Below, piece after piece: positions 1-9,021 of a stretch of DNA of 64,000 nt. Under the pieces are notes generated by a model that worked only from the letters and a program-made list of their open reading frames with translations, was not told the DNA's origin and searched no databases. This DNA comes from Pseudomonas sp. TH41 (GTDB lineage Bacteria; Pseudomonadota; Gammaproteobacteria; Pseudomonadales; Pseudomonadaceae): assembly GCF_016650695.1 (NCBI RefSeq), contig NZ_JAEKFH010000003.1, forward strand, positions 2,810,001 through 2,874,000. Reading direction: 5' to 3'. The position numbers and the translations under genes were made by a program. Position 1 is the stretch's first letter; every line of letters begins with the position of its first letter.

Positions 1-478
1 GGATCCCGAAGTTCGCTACTTGCCTAACGGTAACGCCGTGACCAACCTGAGTCTGGCGACCAGCGAACAATGGACCGACAAGCAAACCGGCCAGAAGGTC
101 GAGAAGACCGAATGGCACCGTGTATCGATGTTCGGCAAAGTTGCTGAAATCGCCGGCGAATACCTGCGTAAAGGTTCGCAGGTCTACATCGAAGGCAAGC
201 TGCAGACCCGCGAGTGGGAAAAAGACGGTATCAAGCGTTACACCACTGAAATCGTGGTCGACATGCAAGGCACCATGCAACTGCTGGGCGGCCGTCCACA
301 ACAGGGCGACCAACAAGGCGGGGGCAACAACTACCAGCAGTCCGCCCCGGCTCCACGCCAGCAGGCTCCGCGCCCACAGCAGTCGGCACCGCAACAGTCG
401 CGTCCGGCTCCACAGCAGCAGGCCGCGCCTCAGCCGGCTCCGGATTTCGACAGCTTTGATGACGATATCCCGTTCTAG
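1..478 (+). CDS. ssb: Single-stranded DNA-binding protein, 5' end cut by window
   Basis: SSB coats single-stranded DNA in replication, repair and recombination and recruits partner proteins. The reading frame is open from base 2 ([13 protein letters not shown]), so the N-terminus lies outside the window and the first in-frame TTG at 20 is not the start. The OB-fold core ([24 protein letters not shown]) is followed by a Gln/Pro/Ala-rich disordered linker and the acidic tip [11 protein letters not shown], which is the known docking peptide for SSB partners. The C-terminus is intact. It converges with the OsmC-YcaO gene across a shared bidirectional terminator. Identity is very secure; only the start is missing. 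Confidence 0.97.
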   Translation, partial: DPEVRYLPNGNAVTNLSLATSEQWTDKQTGQKVEKTEWHRVSMFGKVAEIAGEYLRKGSQVYIEGKLQTREWEKDGIKRYTTEIVVDMQGTMQLLGGRPQQGDQQGGGNNYQQSAPAPRQQAPRPQQSAPQQSRPAPQQQAAPQPAPDFDSFDDDIPF

Positions 479-502
479 AAAAGCAGCTATCCAGTCAGTA
501 AC

Positions 503-534
503 AAAAAAGCGAAGCCATCTGGCTTCGCTTTTTT
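503..534. terminator. Bidirectional Rho-independent terminator
   Basis: A perfect stem (AGCGAAGCC / GGCTTCGCT, loop ATCT) is flanked by A6 on the left and T6 on the right, so it can terminate ssb on the plus strand and the OsmC-YcaO gene on the minus strand. It sits exactly between the two convergent stops. Confidence 0.93.
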
Positions 535-544
535 GTTGGCGCCG

Positions 545-2749
545 TTAACTCGATAACGAAGTCACGTTGGCCCGCGCCGTGTGCAGTTTTTTGTAGCTGT
601 CGATCAATCGCAGGTGCCTGTCGAGGCCCTCCAGTTTCATGCTGGTTGGCGTCAAGCCATGGAAGCGCACGCTGCCGTCCACCGATCCGATCGCTGCGTC
701 CATCCGCTCGTTGCCAAACATCCGGCGGAAATTGGCCTCGAAGTCTTCCAGTTCCAGGTCTTCGTCCAGCTTCATCTCCAGCACCACATTGACGGCCTGG
801 TAGAACAAGCCACGCTCAACCGTGTTGTCGTTGTACTGCAGGAACATTTCCACTGCCTCTTTCGCCTCTTCAAATTGCTGCAAGGCGAGATAAATCAGCA
901 GCTTCAACTCCAGGATCGTCAGCTGACCCCAGGCCGTATTGTCGTCAAATTCGATGCCGATCAAGGAGGTGATGTCGGTGTAGTCGTCCAGCTCACTTTC
1001 CACCAGGCGCTCAACCAGCGCTTGCAGTTCGTCTTCGTCCAGGCGATGCAGGTTCAGGATATCGGCGCGGAAGAACAGCGCTTTGTTGGTGTTATCCCAG
1101 ATCAGATCGTCTACTGGATAAATTTCCGAATAGTCCGGCACCAGAATGCGGCAGGCCTTCGCGCCGATATGCTCGTAGACGGCCATGTACACTTCCTTGC
1201 CCATGCCTTTGAGAATGCCGAACAAGGTCGCGGCTTCCTCGGCATTCGAGTTTTCACCCTGGCCGGAGAAGTCCCACTCCACGAATTCGTAATCCGACTT
1301 GGCACTGAAGAAGCGCCACGACACCACGCCGCTGGAGTCGATAAAGTGCTCAACGAAGTTATTCGGCTCGGTCACCGCATGACCTTCAAACGTCGGCTGG
1401 GGCAAGTCGTTGAGGCCTTCGAAGCTGCGGCCCTGCAACAATTCGGTCAGGCTGCGTTCCAGCGCCACTTCCAGGCTAGGGTGCGCGCCGAATGAAGCGA
1501 ACACACCGCCGGTACGCGGGTTCATCAACGTGACACACATCACCGGGAATTCACCCCCCAGGGATGCATCCTTCACCAACACAGGGAACCCTTGCTCTTC
1601 CAGCGCCTGAATACCGGCCAGTATCCCGGGGTACTTCGCCAGCACGCTGGCCGGCACATCCGGCAGTGCAAATTCACCTTCGATGATTTCGCGTTTTACC
1701 GCGCGCTCGAAGATCTCCGACAGGCACTGCACCTGGGCTTCGGCCAGCGTGTTACCGGCACTCATGCCGTTGCTCAGGTACAGGTTTTCAATCAGGTTGG
1801 ACGGGAAATACACCACCTCGCCGTCCGACTGGCGCACGTACGGCAGTGAGCAGATGCCGCGCTCTTCATTGCCAGAGTTGGTATCGATCAGATGGGAGCC
1901 GCGCAGTTCGCCGTCGCGGTTGTAAATCTTCAGGCAGTACTCGTCGAGAATTTCAGTCGGCAGCGCGTCTTTGCGGCCAGGCTTGAACCAGCGCTCGTTC
2001 GGGTAATGCACAAACGCCGCATTGGCGATGTCTTCGCCCCAGAACTGGTCGTTGTAGAAGAAGTTGCAGTTGAGTCGCTCGATAAACTCGCCCAGCGCCG
2101 AAGCCAATGCGCCTTCCTTGGTCGCACCCTTGCCGTTGGTAAAGCACATAGGCGAGTGCGCGTCGCGGATATGCAGCGACCACACGTTGGGCACGATATT
2201 GCGCCACGAGGCGATTTCAATCTTCATGCCCAGGTCCGCCAGAATGGCCGACATATTGGCGATGGTTTGCTCCAGCGGCAGATCCTTGCCGGCGATATAA
2301 GTGCTCGCCTCTGAGTTAGAAGCAGGCATCAACAACGCCTGGGCATCGGCGTCGAGGTTTTCCACCTCTTCGATCACAAACTCAGGCCCGGCTTGCACCA
2401 CTTTTTTCACGGTGCAACGGTCGATGGAGCGCAGGATGCCCTGGCGGTCCTTGTCGGAAATGTCCGCTGGCAACTCGACCTGGATCTTGAAGATCTGGTT
2501 GTAACGGTTCTCCGGGTCAACAATATTGTTCTGCGACAGGCGGATGTTATCGGTGGGGATATTGCGCGTGCTGCAATACAACTTCACAAAGTAGGCGGCA
2601 CACAACGCCGACGACGCCAGGAAGTAGTCGAACGGACCCGGTGCCGAGCCATCGCCTTTGTAGCGGATAGGTTGATCGGCCACCACCGTGAAGTCATCGA
2701 ACTTGGCTTCAAGCCGAAGGTTGTCGAGAAAGTTGACCTTGATTTCCAT
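545..2749 (-). CDS. OsmC domain / YcaO domain fusion protein
   Basis: 734 residues. Residues 1-130 form an OsmC/Ohr-like domain with both family cysteines (C50 in SSALC, C112 in IDRC). Residues about 165-590 form a YcaO domain with the Glu-rich ATP-binding helices (ALGEFIERL around 221-224, and SEIFERAVK further on), followed by an alpha-helical C-terminal tail. YcaO proteins use ATP to activate backbone amides. E. coli YcaO has been linked to beta-methylthiolation of ribosomal protein S12, but its chemistry is unsettled. The OsmC domain suggests a thiol or peroxide step coupled to it (inference). No RiPP precursor or partner gene is adjacent. The ATG at 2749 is the natural start because the OsmC fold begins at once. 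Confidence 0.9.
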   Translation of the reverse strand: MEIKVNFLDNLRLEAKFDDFTVVADQPIRYKGDGSAPGPFDYFLASSALCAAYFVKLYCSTRNIPTDNIRLSQNNIVDPENRYNQIFKIQVELPADISDKDRQGILRSIDRCTVKKVVQAGPEFVIEEVENLDADAQALLMPASNSEASTYIAGKDLPLEQTIANMSAILADLGMKIEIASWRNIVPNVWSLHIRDAHSPMCFTNGKGATKEGALASALGEFIERLNCNFFYNDQFWGEDIANAAFVHYPNERWFKPGRKDALPTEILDEYCLKIYNRDGELRGSHLIDTNSGNEERGICSLPYVRQSDGEVVYFPSNLIENLYLSNGMSAGNTLAEAQVQCLSEIFERAVKREIIEGEFALPDVPASVLAKYPGILAGIQALEEQGFPVLVKDASLGGEFPVMCVTLMNPRTGGVFASFGAHPSLEVALERSLTELLQGRSFEGLNDLPQPTFEGHAVTEPNNFVEHFIDSSGVVSWRFFSAKSDYEFVEWDFSGQGENSNAEEAATLFGILKGMGKEVYMAVYEHIGAKACRILVPDYSEIYPVDDLIWDNTNKALFFRADILNLHRLDEDELQALVERLVESELDDYTDITSLIGIEFDDNTAWGQLTILELKLLIYLALQQFEEAKEAVEMFLQYNDNTVERGLFYQAVNVVLEMKLDEDLELEDFEANFRRMFGNERMDAAIGSVDGSVRFHGLTPTSMKLEGLDRHLRLIDSYKKLHTARANVTSLSS

Positions 2750-2819
2750 GGGGGATTACCAGAATAACGGGCTAGACGATTTGGCCGCCATTATCCGGCT
2801 TTTCGGCCGTAAGTCTCAG

Positions 2820-2856
2820 AAAAAAGGCCAGTCACGTACGCGCGCGACTGGCCTTC
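2820..2856 (-). terminator. Rho-independent terminator of the hydrolase gene
   Basis: Read leftwards, a 10-bp stem (AAGGCCAGTC / GACTGGCCTT) with a GC-rich loop is followed by a T run. It lies about 50 bp past the stop of the isochorismatase-fold gene and upstream of the OsmC-YcaO start, so the two minus-strand genes are separate units. Confidence 0.85.
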
Positions 2857-2903
2857 CTTGTTTCGGGAACGTCGGATTGCAGCACCCGACGCAGAAATGT
2901 TGA

Positions 2904-3458
2904 TCAGTGATGCGCCGCCAGGAACTCGTCGGTGGACACCACGCTTGCATAGGCGAAACCCAGGGCCGACATGAAGGCCGCGTGAACGTGAGCAGCCGGG
3001 ACGATGACTCCGTTGAACTCCAAGTCACGGGAGGCACAGGCGTCGTGAACGACCGTAACGGTGTAGCCGAAGTCAGCAGCAGCGCGAGTGATGCCATCGA
3101 CGCACATGTGGCTCATGCTGCCGACGACTACGAACTCCTTGATGTCTTGTTCGTCGAGGATCGATTTCAGTTCGGTTTCGCGGAACGCGTTGACGAAGTG
3201 TTTGAGCACCACTGGCTCGTCGGCGCGGTTAAGGACTTTGGGGTGCAGCTTCGCGCCCTCGGAACCCGGGGTGAAGAACGGCGCGGCGTCGGAAGTGAAC
3301 TCATGGCGGATGTGTACCACCGGTTTTTCGGCGCCACGAAAGGCCGCGAGCAGACGGGCGGCGTTGTCGGCGGCGGCCTCGGCGCCCACCAGCGGCCACT
3401 TGCCTTGGGGGAAGTAGTCGTTTTGGATATCGACTACGATGAGTGCTTGCTTGGCCAT
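2904..3458 (-). CDS. Isochorismatase-family cysteine hydrolase
   Basis: 184 residues, the usual length for the family. The catalytic triad is visible: D10 (VVDIQND), K86 (VVLKH) and C119 (SHMCVDG). Members hydrolyse amide or vinyl-ether bonds in small molecules such as nicotinamide, isochorismate or N-carbamoyl compounds. The substrate cannot be read from the sequence, and it lacks the carrier-protein domain of siderophore-type isochorismatases. It is divergent from a GlxA-type regulator 102 bp away, an arrangement in which the regulator often controls the enzyme (inference). It is followed by its own terminator. Confidence 0.9.
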   Translation of the reverse strand: MAKQALIVVDIQNDYFPQGKWPLVGAEAAADNAARLLAAFRGAEKPVVHIRHEFTSDAAPFFTPGSEGAKLHPKVLNRADEPVVLKHFVNAFRETELKSILDEQDIKEFVVVGSMSHMCVDGITRAAADFGYTVTVVHDACASRDLEFNGVIVPAAHVHAAFMSALGFAYASVVSTDEFLAAHH

Positions 3459-3560
3459 GACTGTTTCCTCGAAGTGCTTGTTGGGTGTGGAATGAAGTAT
3501 TAGGTCTGGTCGGCCGTCCGAGGATTGGCTGCACCGACATTAGAAGGGGGAAAACTGACA

Positions 3561-4556
3561 ATGAGCGTAGAAAGGGCAGTCGCCGAACTGGGTGTGTTGA
3601 TCTACCCCGGCGCGCAGATGGCCGCGGTGCATGGGCTGACGGACTTGTTCGGGGTGGCTAACCGGATTGCCGCCGAGCATCAGGCTGCGCAGTTACCGTT
3701 GCTGCGGGTCAGTCATTGGCAGGTCGATGGCGATCAAATGCCTGAACGCGTTTACGACAGCCATCCCGCCCCGGACGGTGCATTGGTGGCGGTATTGATC
3801 CCGCCGTCGATTGGCGGCTTTTCTGAAGGTCAGGCGCCAAAAGGTTTGCTCCGCTGGATTCGCCAGCAACATGCACAAGGCGCGACCCTTGGCGGCGTGT
3901 GCGTGGGGTCAATACTGTTGGCCGAAACCGGCCTGCTCGACGGTCGCAGTGCCACCACTCACTGGACATCGGCCAAAACCTTCGCCGAGCGATACCCGGC
4001 GATCAAGCTCAAGGCCGACACGCCCATTGTCGATGACGGCGACCTGATCACAACGGCCGGGCTGATGGCCTGGTCCGAGCTGGGCTTGCGTCTGGTCGAT
4101 CGTTTGCTGGGGCCGAGCATCGCTACCGGCACCGCGCGGTTTCTGGTGGTGGAACACAGCGACAGTGCGAGTGAATGCGGCAGCAACTTTGCACCGATTC
4201 TCAGCCATGGCGACGCGTCGATTCTCAACGTCCAACACTGGTTGCAAAGCACCGGGGCGACCGATGTGTCGCTGACGGCAATGGCCGAACGGGCAGGGCT
4301 GGAAGAGCGCACCTTCCTGCGTCGATTCCGCGCGGCGACCGGGCTCAAACCCACCGAATACTGCCAACACCTGCGGGTCGGCAAGGCCCGGGAAATGCTC
4401 GAGTTCACCAACGGCACGATCGATCACATTGCCTGGACCGTCGGCTACCAGGACCCGAGTGCGTTTCGCGCGACATTCAAGAAGATCACCGGGTTGGCGC
4501 CGAGTGATTATCGGACACGGTTTGGAGTGACGTCGACCGCTGCCGTGGCTCGATAG
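3561..4556 (+). CDS. GlxA-family regulator (DJ-1/PfpI domain plus AraC HTH)
   Basis: 331 residues. Residues about 8-190 form a DJ-1/PfpI, glutamine-amidotransferase-like domain with the typical GGVCVGSILLAE nucleophile-elbow region. Residues about 225-320 form an AraC/XylS double helix-turn-helix (LEERTFLRRFRAATG, AWTVGYQDPSAFRATFKK). An in-frame extension runs upstream, but the ATG at 3561 has a strong ribosome-binding site (GAAGGGGG). The protein should sense a small molecule and act at the 102-bp intergenic region shared with the isochorismatase-fold gene, as inferred from the divergent layout. No ligand can be assigned. Confidence 0.92.
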   Translation: MSVERAVAELGVLIYPGAQMAAVHGLTDLFGVANRIAAEHQAAQLPLLRVSHWQVDGDQMPERVYDSHPAPDGALVAVLIPPSIGGFSEGQAPKGLLRWIRQQHAQGATLGGVCVGSILLAETGLLDGRSATTHWTSAKTFAERYPAIKLKADTPIVDDGDLITTAGLMAWSELGLRLVDRLLGPSIATGTARFLVVEHSDSASECGSNFAPILSHGDASILNVQHWLQSTGATDVSLTAMAERAGLEERTFLRRFRAATGLKPTEYCQHLRVGKAREMLEFTNGTIDHIAWTVGYQDPSAFRATFKKITGLAPSDYRTRFGVTSTAAVAR

Positions 4557-4577
4557 CAGCATCACCACTGATTAAGT

Positions 4578-4665
4578 GTGGGAGCGGGCTTGCTCGCGAA
4601 TGCAGTGTGTCATGCAGTATTAATATCGACTGAAAGATTGCATTCGCGAGCAAGCCCGCTCCCAC
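4578..4665. repeat. REPIN (GTGGGAGCGGGC family)
   Basis: Two inverted REP copies (GTGGGAGCGGGCTTGCTCGC and its complement) enclose a 40-base variable centre. It lies downstream of the GlxA-type gene in a 303-base gap whose remainder holds only the leader hairpin of the next gene. Confidence 0.93.
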
Positions 4666-4816
4666 CTTATAAAGGTGTAAAGCTTGGGGTCGTGCAAAAT
4701 GCCGGAGTCTTGGAGGGCGTCGTGCAGAATAAAACAGGCTTAGTGCTATCACGATCCCCACAACTGGCTGATTCGAAAGCCGTTTCACGAAACCACCCCT
4801 TGGCCTGATCTCTGCA

Positions 4817-4854
4817 CCCCTTCAACTACATTCATCACGCGCAGATTGAAGGGG
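4817..4854 (+). promoter_or_regulatory. Hairpin that can mask the ribosome-binding site of the DUF3182 gene
   Basis: CCCCTTCAA at 4817-4825 is perfectly complementary to TTGAAGGGG at 4846-4854, with a 20-base loop. The right arm is the Shine-Dalgarno sequence (GAAGGGGG) just upstream of the ATG at 4860. Pairing would hide the site, so translational control is possible; this is an inference from the sequence alone. Confidence 0.5.
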
Positions 4855-4859
4855 GATGC

Positions 4860-5969
4860 ATGACCCCAACAAACCGCAAAAAACTGGTGGTCGCCCATTC
4901 GGTGCGCCCAGACGCTCCGCTGCATGAAGTCGAAACCAATCGAGCGCTGGCTCGATGGCTGGCACACATTGTAGGGCTCAAATACGGCGGCAGTTACGAC
5001 CCCGAACTTCACAATGGCCGAGACCTTTACCTGCTGCCAACCCAGACCCTGGTCGGCGTTGCTGCGGCCCGGCAACTGGGCGTCAAAGGGCCGGAAGATT
5101 TGTGGGGTGGTTACGTCGACCATGATTTCATTTGTACCAAAGCCATCAGCCACGGTTTACACAACAAAAATGCGTTCGCCCCCGAAGGCTGGTCACCGCT
5201 GTTTTCCGAACGCGTGCGCAACGTGGTGCTGGACGGTCTCAGTGTGTTCTCTCTGGACGATGCGCGACCCGCCGCAGAACATCTGCTCTACAGCGGTCCG
5301 ATTCGCTTGAAGCCGATTCATGCCTGCGCCGGCCGCGGTCAGGAAGTGATTCATAGCCTCGACGAGTTCGATGCCATCCTCGCCAGACCCGATGCAAAAA
5401 CACTCTTCACCGGCGGAGTGGTGCTGGAACAGGAGCTGGACCAGGTGATTACACACAGCGTCGGACAGAGCATTATCGGCGACAAGGTGCTGAGTTATTG
5501 CGGTGATCAATACTTGACCGAAGATGGTCAGGGCGAGCAGGTTTATGGAGGTTCCAACCTGCTGGTGGTGCAGGGCAATTACGATGACTTGCTGGCGCTG
5601 GATCTGTCGGACGATGTGCGGCTGGCAATCCGGCAGGCCCAGGTCTTCGACAGCGCCGCGGATGAGGCCTATCCCGGGTTTTACGCTTCGCGCCGCAACT
5701 ACGACATTGCCCAAGGTCTGGACAGCAACGGCAAACAGCGCAGCGGCGTGCTCGAACAGTCGTGGCGCATGGGCGGGGCCAGCAGCGCCGAAGTGGCGGC
5801 GTTGCAAAGTTTCGTCAACGATTCGGGCATGCGCGCGATTCGCGTGTCTTCGGTGGAAACCTATATCGATCAATCGCTGCCACCGGACGCCATCGAGGTC
5901 TACCGTGGGCCGGCGGAAAACAGTGACTTTCTTCTCAAGTACGTAACGGTCAACTCCTATGACGGCTAG
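4860..5969 (+). CDS. DUF3182 family protein, ATP-grasp-like
   Basis: 369 residues. I recognise it as DUF3182, a family sometimes labelled biotin carboxylase-like because of an ATP-grasp-like core. Segments compatible with that fold include GPIRLKPIHACAGRGQEVI (about 145-163) and GGVVLEQEL (about 183-191). No experimentally defined role is known to me. Its stop overlaps the start of the next gene by 11 bases, so the two are almost certainly co-translated and may share a substrate. The ATG at 4860 follows the GGGGG ribosome-binding site held in a hairpin. Cytoplasmic; no signal peptide or membrane segment. Confidence 0.8.
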   Translation: MTPTNRKKLVVAHSVRPDAPLHEVETNRALARWLAHIVGLKYGGSYDPELHNGRDLYLLPTQTLVGVAAARQLGVKGPEDLWGGYVDHDFICTKAISHGLHNKNAFAPEGWSPLFSERVRNVVLDGLSVFSLDDARPAAEHLLYSGPIRLKPIHACAGRGQEVIHSLDEFDAILARPDAKTLFTGGVVLEQELDQVITHSVGQSIIGDKVLSYCGDQYLTEDGQGEQVYGGSNLLVVQGNYDDLLALDLSDDVRLAIRQAQVFDSAADEAYPGFYASRRNYDIAQGLDSNGKQRSGVLEQSWRMGGASSAEVAALQSFVNDSGMRAIRVSSVETYIDQSLPPDAIEVYRGPAENSDFLLKYVTVNSYDG

Positions 5970-6717
5970 AAGCGAAACCATTCAGATCGACATCGACGAT
6001 GAACAGATGATCGGGACTTTTCTCAGTCCCAAATCGAAAGTTCCTGGTGTGCTGTTCGTGCACGGTTGGGGCGGCAGCCAGGAGCGGGACCTGGAGCGGG
6101 CCAAAGGCATCGCCGGCCTCGGTTGTGTGTGCCTGACGTTCGACTTGCGCGGGCACACTGGCGGCAAAGGTATTGCGCTGTCTCGCGTGACCCGGGAAGA
6201 CAACCTGCGCGACCTGCTCGCAGCGTATGACCGCTTGCTCGCCCACCCGGCGCTCGACACGTCCGCCATTGCGGTGGTCGGCACCAGTTACGGCGGTTAC
6301 CTGGCCGCGATCCTGACCTCGTTGCGCCCGGTTCGTTGGCTGGCGCTGCGGGTGCCGGCGTTGTATCGCGATGAGCAATGGCACACGCCAAAGCGAGACC
6401 TGGACAAGCTCGATTTACGCGATTACCGCAGCACATTCGTCCGCGCCGAGAGCAATCGTGCGCTGCATGCGTGTTCGCAATTTACCGGGGACGTGCTGCT
6501 GGTGCAGTCCGAGACCGACGAGTATGTGCCCCACGCAACCATCATGAGTTACCGCGCCGCCTGTCAGCGAACGCATTCATTGACCCACCGCATCATCGAC
6601 GGTGCAGACCACGCGTTGACCGATCCGATTTCCCAACAGGCGTACACCTCGATCCTGGTGGGCTGGATCACCGAAATGGTGGTTGGCGAGCGGTTGAGCA
6701 TTATTCAATCCTCGTAG
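5959..6717 (+). CDS. Alpha/beta hydrolase
   Basis: 252 residues with an alpha/beta-hydrolase fold. The oxyanion region is VLFVHGWGGS (31-40), the nucleophile elbow GTSYGG has S110, the acid is probably D187 (SETDEY) and the base H218 (GADHAL). It resembles peptidase S9/dienelactone hydrolase-type enzymes, but the substrate is unknown. It overlaps the DUF3182 gene by 11 bases, so the pair forms one unit. The stop codon TAG is the second to fourth base of a REP sequence (GTAGGAGCTGCC), so the present C-terminus was set by REP insertion or spread. Confidence 0.88.
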   Translation: MTARSETIQIDIDDEQMIGTFLSPKSKVPGVLFVHGWGGSQERDLERAKGIAGLGCVCLTFDLRGHTGGKGIALSRVTREDNLRDLLAAYDRLLAHPALDTSAIAVVGTSYGGYLAAILTSLRPVRWLALRVPALYRDEQWHTPKRDLDKLDLRDYRSTFVRAESNRALHACSQFTGDVLLVQSETDEYVPHATIMSYRAACQRTHSLTHRIIDGADHALTDPISQQAYTSILVGWITEMVVGERLSIIQSS

Positions 6718-6743
6718 GAGCTGCCGAAGGCTGCGATCTTTTG
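6714..6743 (+). repeat. Single REP copy (GTAGGAGCTGCC family)
   Basis: One unpaired copy, GTAGGAGCTGCCGAAGGCTG and the following CGATCTTTTG, overlaps the end of the alpha/beta hydrolase gene and supplies its TAG stop. No inverted partner follows before the YbhN-like gene. Confidence 0.9.
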
Positions 6744-6752
6744 ACTTTGCTT

Positions 6753-7742
6753 CTAATCCCTGGGTTTCTTCGCAATTCGCAGCGACTTCGCCTTGGCTTC
6801 CACCACCAAATACATCACCACCGTAATCAACAACGGCAAAATAAAATAAATCGCCCGATACGCCAGCAACCCCGCCACCAGGCTGCCCCGCGAAGCCTCG
6901 TGTTGCAGCAACGCCACAAACACCGCCTCCAGCACCCCAAGCCCGGCAGGGATGTGGGTGATAACCCCGGCGATGGCGCTGATCAGCAACACCCCCAGCA
7001 CCAGTGGATAATCCAGCTTGCTCGGCAGCAGGGTGAAAATCACCGCCGCCATCAACGACCAGTTCAGCGCCCCGAGCGCCAGTTGCAGGATTGCCATGCG
7101 CAGGGACGGCAGGTCGATTTCCAACCCGCGAATCGCCCACTCCCGACGCTTGGAAAACCGGCAGGCCGCCAGGTACCCCGCGCTCACCACCAACAGCAAC
7201 ACGCCCACGCCTTGCAACGCATCGCTGCTTAGCGTCCAGCCCGGCGGCATTCGCACCAGCCCGCTGCTGAACACCGCGCCGGCAATCACCATGTAACCGA
7301 ACCAGTTCGTCGCCAGGCTCAGCCCGAGGATTTTCGCGATGTTGCTCTTGCTCACGCCCAATCGCGAATACAGCCGATAACGCATGGCAATGCCGCCTAC
7401 CCACGCGCTCAAATTGAGGTTGAAGGCGTAGCTGATAATCCCCACCGGCAGGATCTGTTTCCAGGTCAGGTCCTGTCGAATGTAAGTGCGTCCGATCAGG
7501 TCGAAGCAGGCATACACCAAAAAACTCACCAGCGTCAGTCCCGACGCGAGGACCAGCGTACGCACCTTGAAATCGGCGAGGGTGTCGAACACTTCGTTCC
7601 ATTCGATGCGCTGAGCGAGCGTTGTGAACAAGACAATCAGCACCAGGAAAAACAGGATCGTCAGCGGTTTTTTCCAGCGGCTCCAGCGGGACTTGCTCGG
7701 GCGCTGCGCATGAGTGACGGGTTGCGCGTCAGAGTGGCTCAT
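6753..7742 (-). CDS. YbhN-family integral membrane protein (lysylphosphatidylglycerol synthase TM domain)
   Basis: 329 residues with a charged N-terminal tail and about eight hydrophobic segments (from TILFFLVLIVLFTTLA near residue 29 to ILPLLITVVMYLVV near 308). It matches the YbhN/UPF0104 family, related to the flippase-like membrane domain of MprF, but lacks the soluble aminoacyl-transferase domain, so it should not make lysyl-PG by itself. It is the last gene of a four-gene operon and overlaps clsB by 14 bases. The order ybhP-clsB-ybhN also occurs in E. coli, pointing to a shared role in envelope phospholipids. Confidence 0.88.
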   Translation of the reverse strand: MSHSDAQPVTHAQRPSKSRWSRWKKPLTILFFLVLIVLFTTLAQRIEWNEVFDTLADFKVRTLVLASGLTLVSFLVYACFDLIGRTYIRQDLTWKQILPVGIISYAFNLNLSAWVGGIAMRYRLYSRLGVSKSNIAKILGLSLATNWFGYMVIAGAVFSSGLVRMPPGWTLSSDALQGVGVLLLVVSAGYLAACRFSKRREWAIRGLEIDLPSLRMAILQLALGALNWSLMAAVIFTLLPSKLDYPLVLGVLLISAIAGVITHIPAGLGVLEAVFVALLQHEASRGSLVAGLLAYRAIYFILPLLITVVMYLVVEAKAKSLRIAKKPRD

Positions 7743-9021
7743 CAGGTGTCACTCCCGGCGGATGGGCAAAAGGTTTCAGCCGCGGTTTGTGTGCAGGCAG
7801 CCAGCCGGCCCAGGCGGGAAAATGCCGCAGGAAGTGAAACACCAGAAAGCCGATGGTCATGTGCCAGACGCGCCCGCGCGGCGACGTGTCCGCAGACATG
7901 GCTTTGCAATGGTTATTGCTCAACGTTTCGAGGCGCTGGAACAGTTCGCGGTTGAACGCACGGTCGCGAATCAACACGTTGGCTTCCAGGTTCATCGACA
8001 GGCTCAACGGGTCGAGGTTGCTGGAGCCGACGGTGCTCCAGTCTTCGTCCACCAGCGCGACCTTACCGTGCAGCGGGCGCTCGCAATATTCGTGAATCTG
8101 CACGCCGGACTTGAGCAGGTAGTCATAGGTCATGCGCGCGGCCAGCTTGGCCACCAGCATGTCGGGCTGACCTTGCAGAATCAGCCGCACATCAACGCCT
8201 CGACGGGCAGCGTTGCGGATCTCGCGCAGCAAGCGATAGCCGGGGAAGAAATACGCGTTGGCGATGACCACCCGTCGTTGGGCGCTGCGCAGTACCTGCC
8301 GGTAGACCTCTTCGATGTCGGTTCGATGGTCGCCGTTGTCGCGGTACACCAGCCGAACCTGGCCGTCGTGATCGCTGAACGCGAGCTCCGAACGGCGTTG
8401 CCGGCGACGTTGCCACCAGTATTTGGCGCGAACCGGGCGGCCGCTTTGCAACAACGCGAAGTGATGAATGTCGGCCACCGCCGGGCCTTGCACTTCAACG
8501 GAGTAATCCTGTTTCGCCTCGGGCCCGAAGTCGCCCAAATGGTCGGCGGAAAAGTTGATCCCGCCGAGGAACGCAATCGTGCCGTCGACCACCACGATTT
8601 TGCGGTGCAGGCGGCGGAACCAGTTGGTGCGGATGCCGAGATGCTTCGGTGCAGGGTCGAATATCTGGAGGTGCACACCGGCTTCACTCAGGGCGGCGAG
8701 AAACTCGGAGCTCAACTCACCGCAACCGAAACCGTCAAGGCTGACGGTGATGCGCACGCCGCGTTGCGCTGCTTCGATCAAAATCTGCTGCAGTTCAATG
8801 CCGACCTTGTCCTCGAACAAAATGAAGGTCTCCAGCAGGATTTCATTCTGGGCCTGACGCAGCACTTCAAATACCCGGGGAAAATATTCTTCACCATTTT
8901 CCAGCAGATCGACCCGGTTGTTGCCTTGCCAGCCATATTCCACGTTGACGGCTGCCGGCTCGCCCATTGGCGGTGCGGCAATCTGTTCTACCGTGGTTTT
9001 TTCCATCGATGGAGTGCTCAT
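7729..9021 (-). CDS. clsB: Cardiolipin synthase B
   Basis: 430 residues of the phospholipase D superfamily. Two HKD motifs are present: H139-K141-D146 ([10 protein letters not shown]) and [10 protein letters not shown] near 315. There are no N-terminal membrane segments, which separates it from ClsA and fits ClsB. ClsB enzymes make cardiolipin from phosphatidylglycerol and can accept phosphatidylethanolamine or other alcohols. The start overlaps the phosphoesterase stop by 4 bases and the end overlaps the ybhN-like gene by 14 bases, so translation is coupled. The neighbours on both sides match the E. coli ybhP-clsB-ybhN order, which supports the symbol. Confidence 0.92.
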   Translation of the reverse strand: MSTPSMEKTTVEQIAAPPMGEPAAVNVEYGWQGNNRVDLLENGEEYFPRVFEVLRQAQNEILLETFILFEDKVGIELQQILIEAAQRGVRITVSLDGFGCGELSSEFLAALSEAGVHLQIFDPAPKHLGIRTNWFRRLHRKIVVVDGTIAFLGGINFSADHLGDFGPEAKQDYSVEVQGPAVADIHHFALLQSGRPVRAKYWWQRRRQRRSELAFSDHDGQVRLVYRDNGDHRTDIEEVYRQVLRSAQRRVVIANAYFFPGYRLLREIRNAARRGVDVRLILQGQPDMLVAKLAARMTYDYLLKSGVQIHEYCERPLHGKVALVDEDWSTVGSSNLDPLSLSMNLEANVLIRDRAFNRELFQRLETLSNNHCKAMSADTSPRGRVWHMTIGFLVFHFLRHFPAWAGWLPAHKPRLKPFAHPPGVTPDEPL

